Shown here: piece after piece, positions 44,247 to 53,079 of the stretch
How positions within the stretch are numbered: position 1 is the stretch's first letter
Layout: each line of letters begins with the position of its first letter
Source of the DNA: JBCAXA01 sp038749025
GTDB lineage: Bacteria; Pseudomonadota; Gammaproteobacteria; Steroidobacterales; Woeseiaceae
Length of the DNA stretch: 64,000 nucleotides
Reading direction: 5' to 3'
Assembly: GCA_038749025.1 (NCBI GenBank)
Contig: JBCDIL010000017.1
Span: 9,954 to 73,953, forward strand
Notes under the pieces: generated by a model
What the model saw: only the letters and a program-made list of their open reading frames with translations
Database searches by the model: none
Told to the model about the DNA's origin: nothing
Program-made: the position numbers and the translations under genes

Positions 44247-45646
44247 CACAATCCCTCCGCGGCAATCGCTAAGGCCGAGCGCAAAATCGCACTCTTGTGT
44301 AAGACCTCGTGATACTCAGCCGTCGGGTCGCTGTCAGCGACGATGCCGGCGCCCGCCTGAAAACTGTATTGGTCACCGTCGAAGACCAGTGTCCGTATGG
44401 TTATCGCTTGATCCATGTCCCCGCTCTTGCCGAAATAGCCCACGGTCCCGGCGTACAACTCACGGTTGACGGGTTCGAGTTCGTCGATGATCTGCATGGC
44501 CCGCACCTTCGGCGCTCCGACCAAGGTACCGGCGGGAAACGCTGCTGCAAATAGATCAAACGCGTCAGCGTTGTCGGCCAGTGTTCCAGTAACACCAGAG
44601 ACAATATGCATAACGTGACTGTAGCGCTCTATGGTCATGTACGGATCAACGGCGACAGTACCCACTTCAGCTACCCGGCCAAGATCATTGCGGGCTAAAT
44701 CGACCAACATCACGTGCTCGGCACATTCTTTCGGGTCAGCGAGCAACTCTTGCTCCAGCCGTCGGTCGGCATCGACGGATTCGCCGCGTGGGCGGGTACC
44801 GGCGATCGGTCGCAATGACGCTTGGCGATCACCACAGCGGACGAGCGCCTCCGGTGACGATCCAGCCACCTGCAGACCGCCGATATCGAGATAGAACATG
44901 TACGGCGACGGGTTCAGCAGGCGTAGCGCCCGATACACATCGAACGGTGGCGGTCGGCCAGTGCCGGCAAACCGCACGGATAAGACAATCTGGTAGATGT
45001 CGCCCGCGCGAATGTACTGCTGACAACGCCGCACCAAGTCCTCAAACGTTTGTTGATCAAGGCTCGCCGTGGGTGGTGACGGCTTCGCGGCGCTCGCCAT
45101 GACGGGCAGCGGACCACGCAGTAACTCGATAACGCGTTGTTTCAATCGACGGCGCTCCTCGTCACTGCCGGCATGCAACAACGCCATACGGCGGGTAAGG
45201 TGGTCGAAGACCAACACCGACTCGCAGCCGGCGTAGGCTGCGATGACACCATGCTCGGAAGGACGTTCCGTCGCTAGGCGCTCGAAGAAGCGGACAATGT
45301 CGTAAGCGGCATACCCGACCAGCCCCCCATCGAACGGTAAGTCGTCGATGGCCGGTGACAACGCGGGGGTCGCAGCCAGCGCCTCGCGCAGCAATGCTTT
45401 GAGACCTTCGGCATCGCTCGGCAACGCTCGTGTCGCGTTATCGATGCGTACACCATTGCGGCTGACGATGACTTCGGTAGCGGTTCCGAAACCCAGAAAC
45501 GAGTAGCGTGCCAAACGCGTGCCGCCCTCGACGCTTTCCAGGAGGTAACGCGGCTGCAGCGACTGCAGCTTTAGATACGCCGAAACCGGCGTATCGAGAT
45601 CGGCAGCGATATCGAAGTAGCCGGGCAGTTGCTCGCGGTCAGTCAT
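44246..45646 (-). CDS. trpE: Anthranilate synthase component I
   Basis: Makes anthranilate from chorismate and ammonia. The N-terminal LLESVEGG (LLES at 35-38) is the tryptophan feedback-inhibition site. The chorismate-binding C-terminal domain shows IVLSVRF, SPYMFYLDIGG, GTRPRGES, VMLVDLARNDLGR and AFPAGTLVGAPKVRAM. Length is 466 residues, at the short end of the family. ATG 45646 is the first gene of the operon, about 100 bases downstream of a trp leader peptide and attenuator. Confidence 0.96.
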   Translation of the reverse strand: MTDREQLPGYFDIAADLDTPVSAYLKLQSLQPRYLLESVEGGTRLARYSFLGFGTATEVIVSRNGVRIDNATRALPSDAEGLKALLREALAATPALSPAIDDLPFDGGLVGYAAYDIVRFFERLATERPSEHGVIAAYAGCESVLVFDHLTRRMALLHAGSDEERRRLKQRVIELLRGPLPVMASAAKPSPPTASLDQQTFEDLVRRCQQYIRAGDIYQIVLSVRFAGTGRPPPFDVYRALRLLNPSPYMFYLDIGGLQVAGSSPEALVRCGDRQASLRPIAGTRPRGESVDADRRLEQELLADPKECAEHVMLVDLARNDLGRVAEVGTVAVDPYMTIERYSHVMHIVSGVTGTLADNADAFDLFAAAFPAGTLVGAPKVRAMQIIDELEPVNRELYAGTVGYFGKSGDMDQAITIRTLVFDGDQYSFQAGAGIVADSDPTAEYHEVLHKSAILRSALAIAAEGL

Positions 45647-45687
45647 AGCGACATCCCGAAACTGTGTTCATTGCTTTTTTCCATGCC

Positions 45688-45721
45688 AAAAAAAAACCCA
45701 CCTCGGTGTTGTCGAGATGGG
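45688..45721 (-). terminator. trp attenuator terminator
   Basis: On the minus strand CCCATCTCG (45721-45713) pairs with CGAGGTGGG (45705-45697), with one U-G wobble, around a 7-base loop, and is followed by nine T (45696-45688). The 5' arm can instead pair with CGAGAGGG (45769-45762), which lies just after the Trp codons of the leader peptide, with a single bulged base. This is a terminator/antiterminator pair typical of tryptophan attenuation. Confidence 0.88.
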
Positions 45722-45750
45722 CTTCCTGTGTCGGACTCTACAGTCGTGCG

Positions 45751-45816
45751 CTAGCGGATCACCCTCTCGTTGGAAGGCCACCACCAGGCTGTGTGCAGAG
45801 CGATACTCGTCTTCAT
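45751..45816 (-). CDS. trpL: trp operon leader peptide
   Basis: A 21-residue reading frame (MKTSIALHTAWWWPSN...) with three consecutive Trp codons at 11-13, ending with TAG. It lies immediately before the terminator/antiterminator hairpins and 105 bases before trpE. When charged tRNA-Trp is scarce, ribosome stalling at the Trp codons should favour the antiterminator, letting transcription enter trpE. No clear ribosome-binding site precedes the ATG, and the candidate promoter suggests an almost leaderless transcript. Confidence 0.88.
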   Translation of the reverse strand: MKTSIALHTAWWWPSNERVIR

Positions 45817-45823
45817 GGTTGGA

Positions 45824-45852
45824 TTGTTACCGCGTGCGGATGGTGCGGTCAA
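45824..45852 (-). promoter_or_regulatory. Candidate trp operon promoter
   Basis: On the minus strand TTGACC (45852-45847) and TAACAA (45829-45824) are 17 bases apart. The -10 match is modest. It would start transcription about one base before the leader ATG. The -35 box overlaps the stop codon of the upstream DUF885 gene. Confidence 0.4.
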
Positions 45853-47681
45853 GACTCTTCGAGACCGAGTCGGCGCTGCTCTGCGGCGATAAAGCGACGA
45901 ATCTCCTCATCGAGCACGGTCATTGGGATCGGCCCGTTGGCCAAAACCGCATCGTGGAATCGTCGCACATCAAACTGCTCCCCGAGCGCGCTTTGCGCTT
46001 CACGCCGCAGTTGCATAATGCGAATCATGCCAACCTTATAGGCCGTCGCCTGGCCGGGATAGACCAGGTAGCGTTCGATCGCGTTGACGACGTCGCCTTG
46101 CGGATTGGGCGTTGTCTCCAGCAAGTAGTCGATCGCCTGCTCACGACTCCAACGCTTCGCATGCAGCCCGGTATCAACGACCAACCGACAGGCGCGCCAC
46201 AACTCCATAGCGAGCCGACCAAAATCACTGTACGGGTCGGGGTAGGCATCAATCTCGGTAGGCAGCCACTCCGAATAAAGCCCCCAACCCTCCGAGAACG
46301 CTGTAACGCGTCCGAATCGGCGAAACCGCGGTAACTCACCGAGCTCTTGTTGAATCGCGATTTGCATATGATGGCCCGGAATACCCTCGTGGTAGGCGAG
46401 CGCGCGCATCTGGTAGGTCGGCATGCGCTCCATGCGGTAAAGGTTCGCGTAGTAGACGCCAGGACGGCTGCCGTCCGCGGATGGTCGGCTATAAAACGCT
46501 TTGCCTGCTGATTTTTCGCGGAACGGCTCGACCCGACGGACAACCATATTGGCGGCCGGTTTGCGGGTGAATAACTCGTCGAGTCGCAAGCGCATCGCGT
46601 CGATAATCGCCGTCGCCTCTTCCAAGTAACGTTGTCGGCCCGCGTCGGTATTCGGGTAGTAGAACTGCGCATCCGTGCGCGTGAATTCGAAAAACTCCGG
46701 CAGCGTACCGTCAAAATTGACGGCGACCATGATCGCGCGCATCTCAGTATGGATCCGTGCAACCTCGTCGAGACCGATCTGGTGCAGCTCGTCAGCCGTC
46801 AGCGTGGTCGTCGTGTAGCGGCGCAGCATCGCCGCGTAGTACGCATCACCATCGGGCAAGGCCCAGACGCCGTTGTTGCCAACGGCTAATCGTTGGTTGG
46901 CACGGAGCGCCTCGACCAAGCGGCCGTAAGCTGGGCCGACGACATCGACGAGCGCAGCATCAGCGGCGGCCAGCAGTCGATTCGCATCGTCGCGGTCAAG
47001 GTTCAGGGCCGCTACCTTGGCCCGAAAATCAGCACGCAGGGTTGAGTCGTTTCCGGAATCATCGAACGGCGTACCGCGAGTCACATTGCCCGCCGCTTCT
47101 AGCGCCTGCGGAAACACCAAGGCCGGTGCGACGATCCCTTTAGCGGCGGAGCGCTCAAGCTGCGCGATAACCTCATCGAACAGCGGACCAACACCACGCA
47201 ATCGGGCGATATAGGTCTCGGCATCGACCGGCGTTCGAACGCTATGGTTATTGATCAAGAAAGCCGGTACGTAGGTGTGAATTCCTGAGCGATGGTCGAT
47301 GGGATAGTCGTGATCGCGCCAACGATACTCGGCGACTCGCTCCCGCAAATCGCGCTTTAGCAGACGCAGACTTAGTTCGTCCTGCCCACTAAACACCCGC
47401 TCATCGAATCGTATCGCGGCAGCGGCGAGATCGTTCTTGGTAATTTCGTGGGACTCAGCGGCAGACTCGACGCTGCGATCGCGCCACTCGGCGTCGCGGG
47501 TTCGCTCCCCAACGCGAGTTAGCTGCTCTGGGTTGCGGGCAAGCCGGGCCGCAAACACGGCTTCGAAAAACGTATTCAGCTCGGCGCTTGCCGTTGTGCC
47601 GCTGGTCGCCAAATCGCTGTTGGTCACCGTTTGGCAAGCGGCCAATGCGACGAGCGCGACAGTGGGTAACACCCATCGCAT
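45849..47681 (-). CDS. DUF885 family lipoprotein (M32-like putative peptidase)
   Basis: A 610-residue exported protein with a lipobox (VALVALAAC) and the DUF885 fold. The HExxH-like metal motif is YHEGIPGHHMQIAIQ near residue 435, with a downstream EGWGLYSEWL supplying another ligand; this suggests a metallopeptidase-like zinc site. The family is related to carboxypeptidase Taq-like M32 enzymes and its substrates are unknown. ATG 47681 follows the SLC13 gene by 10 bases, suggesting co-transcription, and the stop lies just before the trp promoter. Confidence 0.92.
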   Translation of the reverse strand: MRWVLPTVALVALAACQTVTNSDLATSGTTASAELNTFFEAVFAARLARNPEQLTRVGERTRDAEWRDRSVESAAESHEITKNDLAAAAIRFDERVFSGQDELSLRLLKRDLRERVAEYRWRDHDYPIDHRSGIHTYVPAFLINNHSVRTPVDAETYIARLRGVGPLFDEVIAQLERSAAKGIVAPALVFPQALEAAGNVTRGTPFDDSGNDSTLRADFRAKVAALNLDRDDANRLLAAADAALVDVVGPAYGRLVEALRANQRLAVGNNGVWALPDGDAYYAAMLRRYTTTTLTADELHQIGLDEVARIHTEMRAIMVAVNFDGTLPEFFEFTRTDAQFYYPNTDAGRQRYLEEATAIIDAMRLRLDELFTRKPAANMVVRRVEPFREKSAGKAFYSRPSADGSRPGVYYANLYRMERMPTYQMRALAYHEGIPGHHMQIAIQQELGELPRFRRFGRVTAFSEGWGLYSEWLPTEIDAYPDPYSDFGRLAMELWRACRLVVDTGLHAKRWSREQAIDYLLETTPNPQGDVVNAIERYLVYPGQATAYKVGMIRIMQLRREAQSALGEQFDVRRFHDAVLANGPIPMTVLDEEIRRFIAAEQRRLGLEES

Positions 47682-47691
47682 CGCGATGTCC

Positions 47692-49512
47692 CTACAGACC
47701 GTAGATGGCTGGCAAAACCAACGAAAACCCGAGCCACATAATGAGCGTTAGCGGTATACCAACACGCAAGAAATCGGAGAACTTGTAGCCGCCGGCACTG
47801 AAAATCAAGAGGTTGGTTTGATAGCCAATTGGCGTCGCATAACTCATGTTCGCACCGAACAAGACCGCCAGCACAAACGGTTCTGGGTCGGCGCCTAGTT
47901 GCGTCGCAATCGATATCGCGATCGGCGTGCCAATGACCGCAGCCGCGTTATTCGAGACGATGTTGGTGAGTATCGTCATGATCAACATGAAAGCGGCCAG
48001 AACGTACGGTACTTCGAGCTCCGCGGTCAGCGCGACGAAGCGTTGCGCGATAAACTCGGCCATGCCGGTTTGCATCAAGGCAAAACCCAGCGCTAAGGAG
48101 GTAACAACGATCATGATGATCGGGGCCGACAGCGCATCGGTGATGTCACGCCAACGCAGACAACCGGTCACCAGCATCAGACCCACGCCGGCAACGGCAC
48201 CCGTCGAAATAGGGATGAGTCCGATCGCCGCAAAGCCGATCACCGCAGCCATGATCGCCAGCGCCCGATTGGCGCGATGGGTATGGGGTAAGTCGGTTGT
48301 ACCGTCAAGCACCAACATTGTGCCGCTGGACTTTAAGCTCTCGATGGCGCCGCGTTTGCCTTGTACCAGCAAGACGTCACCGGCGCGCAGACGAACATTG
48401 CCAAGATCGCTGGTGATCCGCGACGACGGCGTTCGGGCCCGATGAACGGCGAGTGGCAGCAATTTGGTGTTGGTTGAGAAATTGGTATCGGTCAGCGTTC
48501 GACGATGCAGTGGCGAACCACGCGTTACAACGACTTCCGCCAACTGTTGACCCGGTGCGCTCAATGGCGTGTCGCTATCGTCATTCGGGGTAAACAGCTC
48601 CGCGCCGATCTCACGCTCGTAAGTCTTGAGATTGTCTGGCGTGTCTTTCACGTACAAGCGATCGCCCGCTTGCAAAACAACCGACGGTAGCTTCGCGAGA
48701 AACAGTGATTCGGTACGTTGAATACGATCGACGCGCATACGACCTTGCGTCTTCGCCAGTATCTCGGACAGCGTCTTGCCCGTCGCAAAGCCATCGTCGC
48801 GAATGGACAGCTGCGCGCTGAATACACGAGGGGATGTGTCGTTTAACGGGGGTAAGCGTTGCGGCAGTAAACGTGGCGCGATCAGCCACAAGAACAAGAT
48901 ACCGACACCGCCGACGATTGCGACTGGCAGCGTGAAATCGAACATCGAGAATTGCGTCATGCCTTGCTCGCGGGCAAGACCAACCACCAATAGGTTTGTC
49001 GACGTACCAATCGTCGTCGACATACCGCCGATGATCGTCGCAAGACCCATCGGCATGAGAACGCCTGACGGTGGTGTTTTGGTATCGAGCGACACAGCGA
49101 CAAGAATAGGCAGCAACAACACGACGATTGGCGTGTTATTCATGAACGCGCTTAACACCGCGCCGGCGATCAGCGTCGACAAAAACGCCAACACCGGCTT
49201 CACTCGCCACGCCCTCGCCACGAAACCCGCTAGCGGCTGCAACGCACCGGTCGCCTCCAGCCCGCGGCCAACGATCATCAGGGCACAAACAGCGACGAGC
49301 GCCTCGTTGCCGAACGCAACAAAGAAGTCGGCCGCGCCAATCTGCCCGTCCAGCCCGTCATACGGGAAAATCTCAAACAGCAGCAGCACGGTCACCAAGA
49401 TCGCGAGCGCAGAGCTCTCCAGCGGAATGTGATCGCGTGTAAACAGGTACAACGCGAGCGCCGTCAGCAGCAGCACGACGATGCCGTGGATGTCAGGGGT
49501 GGCTTGCGGCAC
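47692..49512 (-). CDS. SLC13-family transporter with RCK-C domains
   Basis: An inner-membrane secondary transporter of the divalent anion:Na+ symporter (SLC13/DASS) family. Membrane halves (about 5-195 and 410-605) flank two cytosolic TrkA-C/RCK-C domains (about 205-380), typical of the YfbS/Sdc-like bacterial group. Conserved are FMNNTPIVVLLLPI, IGTSTNLLVVG, TNIVSNNAAAVIGTPIAI and the substrate-binding SNNAA. The substrate (dicarboxylate, sulfate or other anion) is unknown. GTG 49512 has GAGAG upstream and gives the usual N-terminus; ATG 49557 is the alternative, adding 15 residues. Confidence 0.9.
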   Translation of the reverse strand: MPQATPDIHGIVVLLLTALALYLFTRDHIPLESSALAILVTVLLLFEIFPYDGLDGQIGAADFFVAFGNEALVAVCALMIVGRGLEATGALQPLAGFVARAWRVKPVLAFLSTLIAGAVLSAFMNNTPIVVLLLPILVAVSLDTKTPPSGVLMPMGLATIIGGMSTTIGTSTNLLVVGLAREQGMTQFSMFDFTLPVAIVGGVGILFLWLIAPRLLPQRLPPLNDTSPRVFSAQLSIRDDGFATGKTLSEILAKTQGRMRVDRIQRTESLFLAKLPSVVLQAGDRLYVKDTPDNLKTYEREIGAELFTPNDDSDTPLSAPGQQLAEVVVTRGSPLHRRTLTDTNFSTNTKLLPLAVHRARTPSSRITSDLGNVRLRAGDVLLVQGKRGAIESLKSSGTMLVLDGTTDLPHTHRANRALAIMAAVIGFAAIGLIPISTGAVAGVGLMLVTGCLRWRDITDALSAPIIMIVVTSLALGFALMQTGMAEFIAQRFVALTAELEVPYVLAAFMLIMTILTNIVSNNAAAVIGTPIAISIATQLGADPEPFVLAVLFGANMSYATPIGYQTNLLIFSAGGYKFSDFLRVGIPLTLIMWLGFSLVLPAIYGL

Positions 49513-49616
49513 GCTTCTCTCGCAGTTGGCGCTGGCGTGTAACGGCCTCGCGGCCATCGTTGCTGCGACGCAACACTCGCCGCAGCCATTATGCTAACGC
49601 AGGGCTGACCCGGGCG

Positions 49617-50807
49617 TCATGTACCGCTTGGGCGAGTCAGGGTGGCAGCGAGGTGACCAAACGCCGGTGTATCGCCCATTTTCGTGACGATCGCAGGCCA
49701 ACGCTCGCCAAAACCAACACCATCGACGACGTTCAGGGCCTGACACCATGCGGCTGGACGCCGGTTAGACGATTGTCCGGCCCACAAGTCGGACAGGCAG
49801 GCCATCGTCAGATTACGGTGTCGATAAACATATCCGCGGGTGGCTATGCGCCAGCGCTCGCACCACACGTCGTAGTCCGCTCTCCCGATCAGGTGGCCGA
49901 GCGCTTGTTCTGGTGCTAGCGCGGCGTAGCCACCGTCACGGCGCGCCAACGCGGCCGAGTGGTCCTGTGCGGAATCGTTAAATTGACGCAACACGCGAGT
50001 CAGAAACGCCACAGCGCGCTCGGTGTGGTTACCGAGACCGGCCAGCTGCACGAGCTCGCCTAGGTCGCGCGGCAACAAGGCCAGCCGTCGGTGCCGATAG
50101 GTGTCCCAAACATCGGCCGCGAGCGGCCACCGCACTTCGTCGATCAAGGCATCCGCCGCATCGATGATCTGCGCTAGTGCGCTGCTCAGCTCATCGCCGG
50201 CGAGACCGCGGCGCGACCAGTAAGGCAGCAACGAAACACTGACCGGTAATGTGACGGCATTCGACGGCAAGCAAAGCCGCAACGTTGGCGACACGGTAGC
50301 GAACGGCTCATCGCCGAGCACCGGCGTCGTCGATCGAAGCCACCGCGGGAACACAGGTATCCAACGCGTTGGCCAGCGCCGTCTTTCACGCGGTAGCTGC
50401 GGCAACTCGGCGCGCTGCACAATGACATGACAAGGCCACGCGCTAATGCTGCGCTCCTCGCAAAGCGCCGCCGCCTGCTCGAAGGTCACCTGCAATACGA
50501 CCCGTTCGCGAGACGTCACGCGTGCGCAACCCAGACCGAGAAAGCGATCGATATCGTCGCAACTGGCCAGCGACAGGTCGACGCTATAAGCGCCGCGCTC
50601 AGCGGCCAATATGCTCGCGATTGCCGTACCGCCAGATAGCCAATCGCGGGCGGCATGTCCGGATATCGATCGTTCGGCAACGATCCACTGGCCGCTGTCC
50701 TCGACAATGTGTGCGACCGCACGACAACGGCGCAATGCCATTAGGCGGCGCTGGACACGGGTTGTCGCCGCGAAGGAGTCAACCTCAGAAACAGACCGGA
50801 CAAGCAT
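49617..50807 (-). CDS. Hypothetical protein
   Basis: I do not recognise this protein of about 396 residues. It has no signal peptide or membrane segment and is unusually rich in Arg and Trp. Features include VEDSGQWIVAERSISGHAARDWLSGG, SLLPYWSRRGLAGDELSSALAQIID and WDTYRHRRLALLPRDLGELVQLAGLGNHTERAVAFL. ATG 50807 is my choice because an upstream extension to 50981 would cover the start and ribosome-binding site of the divergent gene. It lies between an SLC13 gene and a divergent ABC-exporter operon, which gives no clear clue to its role. Confidence 0.65.
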   Translation of the reverse strand: MLVRSVSEVDSFAATTRVQRRLMALRRCRAVAHIVEDSGQWIVAERSISGHAARDWLSGGTAIASILAAERGAYSVDLSLASCDDIDRFLGLGCARVTSRERVVLQVTFEQAAALCEERSISAWPCHVIVQRAELPQLPRERRRWPTRWIPVFPRWLRSTTPVLGDEPFATVSPTLRLCLPSNAVTLPVSVSLLPYWSRRGLAGDELSSALAQIIDAADALIDEVRWPLAADVWDTYRHRRLALLPRDLGELVQLAGLGNHTERAVAFLTRVLRQFNDSAQDHSAALARRDGGYAALAPEQALGHLIGRADYDVWCERWRIATRGYVYRHRNLTMACLSDLWAGQSSNRRPAAWCQALNVVDGVGFGERWPAIVTKMGDTPAFGHLAATLTRPSGT

Positions 50808-50928
50808 GCGCGTAAGCCTGACCGAGGTACGCGAATAGAGTTGCCCACATAAATCGTCCAATCGAGTGGTTTGGGCGGTGGCGGCCAATCTGCTATCGTC
50901 GCGCGCGTCAACTGATCGGAGCCAATCG

Positions 50929-51264
50929 TTGAGTTTTCGCGATCTAATAAGCACTTGGGAATCGACTCCCGAGGTACGCAAGACCGATACCGATTACGCC
51001 GTTCGTTTACCGATCGGTGCTGCCGCCAAACTGCATGCGTTGGCCGATTTATACCCGGGCGCCGGCGTCGAGCAAATAATCACCGACCTGATGGAAATGG
51101 CGCTCAATGAGGTAGCGACGGCACTGCCGTACGTCCCGGGTGAGCGCGTGATCAGCGAAGATGACTTCGGCGATCCCGTTTACGAAGACGCCGGTCCAAC
51201 GCCGCAGTTTGAGCAACTGCGCCGCCAACACGAACAGCGTTTGAGTGAATCGGCAAGCGACTGA
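50929..51264 (+). CDS. Small conserved protein (pilin-assembly-like annotation family)
   Basis: A 111-residue soluble protein with a conserved layout: MSFRDLISTWES, then YAVRLPIGAAAKLHALADLYPGAGVEQIITDLMEMALNEV, then a C-terminal EDDFGDPVYEDAGPTPQF. The middle helix-turn-helix resembles ribbon-helix-helix-like folds. Close relatives in pseudomonads have been called pilin assembly or pili tip component, but that name has no support here. TTG 50929 has GGAG with ideal spacing. Its last 20 bases overlap the ABC exporter gene, so the two are linked. Confidence 0.78.
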   Translation: MSFRDLISTWESTPEVRKTDTDYAVRLPIGAAAKLHALADLYPGAGVEQIITDLMEMALNEVATALPYVPGERVISEDDFGDPVYEDAGPTPQFEQLRRQHEQRLSESASD

Positions 51265-53050
51265 CCCAGCTGGCTTAGGGGTTTTACGCTACACGCGCCG
51301 GGCTATTGAGCTCGTTTGGCAAACCAGCAAACCGCTAACGATAACGCTCGCTGCGCTCACCATCATGGCTGGCCTCGCGCCGGCCGGGATCGCCTGGGTC
51401 GGTAAACTGATCGTCGACGCCGTGGTCGCAGCGGCCTCCTCCACTGGCAGCGCGCGCGATGCGCTCGTCTACGTCGCGGTAGAAGGCGTGCTGGTAACGC
51501 TGCTCGCCGGGGCGCAACGCGGCATCGCCATCTGCCAAGCGCTACTGCGCTCACTGCTAGCTAACCGTGTCAATGTGCTGATCCTTGAAAAGGCGTTAAC
51601 GCTGTCACTCACGCAATTCGAGGACTCGGAGTTTTACGACAAACTAAACCGCGCGCGGCGCGATGCGTCATCGCGACCCCTTAGCCTAGTCAACCGCACC
51701 TTTGCATTAGCGCAAAACGGTATTGCGCTGCTCGGTTTTGCCGGCTTGTTGCTGCAGTTCTCGCCGCTGGCCGTACTGATTCTGACAGCGGCAGGTATTC
51801 CGGCTTTTATCGCCGAAACCCGCTTTTCCGATCAGGCTTTTGCATTGAGTCGGCGTCGGTCGCCTGAGCTTCGCAAACAGTGGTACCTCGAAACGGTGCT
51901 GGCGCGCGAAGACCACGCCAAGGAGGTCAAACTGTTTCGCTTGGGCGAGAAGTTGCTGAGTCGCTACCAAACGATCTTTCAGCGCTTACACACCGATACC
52001 CGCGCGCTGACACTACGGCGTGAATTGTGGGGGCTGGTTCTCGGCATCCTAGGCACGATCGCGTTCTACGGCACCTATGCCTGGATAGCCATCGCGGCCG
52101 TCAGCGGGGCAATTACGCTCGGCGAGATGACGATGTACCTGCTGGTCTTTAAGCAAGGACAGTCTGCCGTTGGTTCTAACTTGTCCGCAATCAGCGGCAT
52201 GTACGAGGACAATTTGTACCTGTCGAACCTGTACGAGTATTTGGAACAGCCGGCCGAACGCCATACCGGTAGCGCGACGGTTGGGCGAACTCCCGGCGAT
52301 GGCGTGCGTTTCGCCAGCGTTAGCTTCACATACCCGGGAGCCGAGCGAGCCGCGCTGAACAACGTGACCTTGCACATCGCACCCGGCAAGAGCCTGGCGT
52401 TGGTCGGTGAAAACGGCGCCGGTAAAACGACGTTGATAAAACTAATGACCGGCTTGTACACACCGCAGCAAGGTGCGGTGCTACTCGACGGCACGCCGCT
52501 CAAAGAATGGGATCGAGATGTTCTCGACCGCCGCTTCGGCGTGATTTTCCAAGATTTCGCCCGCTACCAGATGACCGTCGGCGAAAATGTTGGCGCGGGC
52601 GATGTCGACAATTTCGACGATACGGTACGCTGGCATGAAGCCGCAACGAGAGGGCTTGCCCACCCGTTTATTGAACAATTGCCCGATCAATACGCGACCC
52701 TGCTCGGCCGTTGGTTCGCCGGCGGTCAGGAGCTATCGAGCGGGCAATGGCAAAAAATTGCTTTGGCGCGGGCGTTTATGGATCGCTCGGCCGACATTTT
52801 GATTCTGGATGAACCGACCGCCGCCGTCGACGCAGCGGCCGAGGCAGCCATGTTTGAGCATTTCCATGAGATGAGCCGCGACAAGATCACGATCCTAATC
52901 TCGCACCGATTTTCCACCGTCCGTCGTGCCGATCAGATTGTTGTTGTGGCCGATGGTCAGATCATCGAGCAAGGTGACCATGATGAACTCATGTCAGCCA
53001 ACGGCCACTACGCTACACTCTTCCGGCTACAGGCCGCAGGCTACCGCTGA
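51245..53050 (+). CDS. ABC exporter (fused permease-ATPase)
   Basis: A 601-residue half-size ABC exporter with a six-helix membrane domain (about 25-330) and a C-terminal ATPase. Walker A is GENGAGKTT (388-396), the Q-loop is VIFQDFARYQ, the signature is LSSGQWQ near 497 (LSSGQ where LSGGQ is standard), Walker B is ADILILDEP, and the H-loop is ISHRFSTV. The FEDSEFYDKLNRARRD cytoplasmic loop is common in peptide and small-molecule exporters. Start GTG 51245 overlaps the upstream gene. Substrate unknown; the thioredoxin-like lipoprotein follows 29 bases later. Confidence 0.92.
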   Translation: MNRQATDPAGLGVLRYTRRAIELVWQTSKPLTITLAALTIMAGLAPAGIAWVGKLIVDAVVAAASSTGSARDALVYVAVEGVLVTLLAGAQRGIAICQALLRSLLANRVNVLILEKALTLSLTQFEDSEFYDKLNRARRDASSRPLSLVNRTFALAQNGIALLGFAGLLLQFSPLAVLILTAAGIPAFIAETRFSDQAFALSRRRSPELRKQWYLETVLAREDHAKEVKLFRLGEKLLSRYQTIFQRLHTDTRALTLRRELWGLVLGILGTIAFYGTYAWIAIAAVSGAITLGEMTMYLLVFKQGQSAVGSNLSAISGMYEDNLYLSNLYEYLEQPAERHTGSATVGRTPGDGVRFASVSFTYPGAERAALNNVTLHIAPGKSLALVGENGAGKTTLIKLMTGLYTPQQGAVLLDGTPLKEWDRDVLDRRFGVIFQDFARYQMTVGENVGAGDVDNFDDTVRWHEAATRGLAHPFIEQLPDQYATLLGRWFAGGQELSSGQWQKIALARAFMDRSADILILDEPTAAVDAAAEAAMFEHFHEMSRDKITILISHRFSTVRRADQIVVVADGQIIEQGDHDELMSANGHYATLFRLQAAGYR

Positions 53051-53079
53051 CGGCGGCTCGCAAACTGAAGGAGACAACG

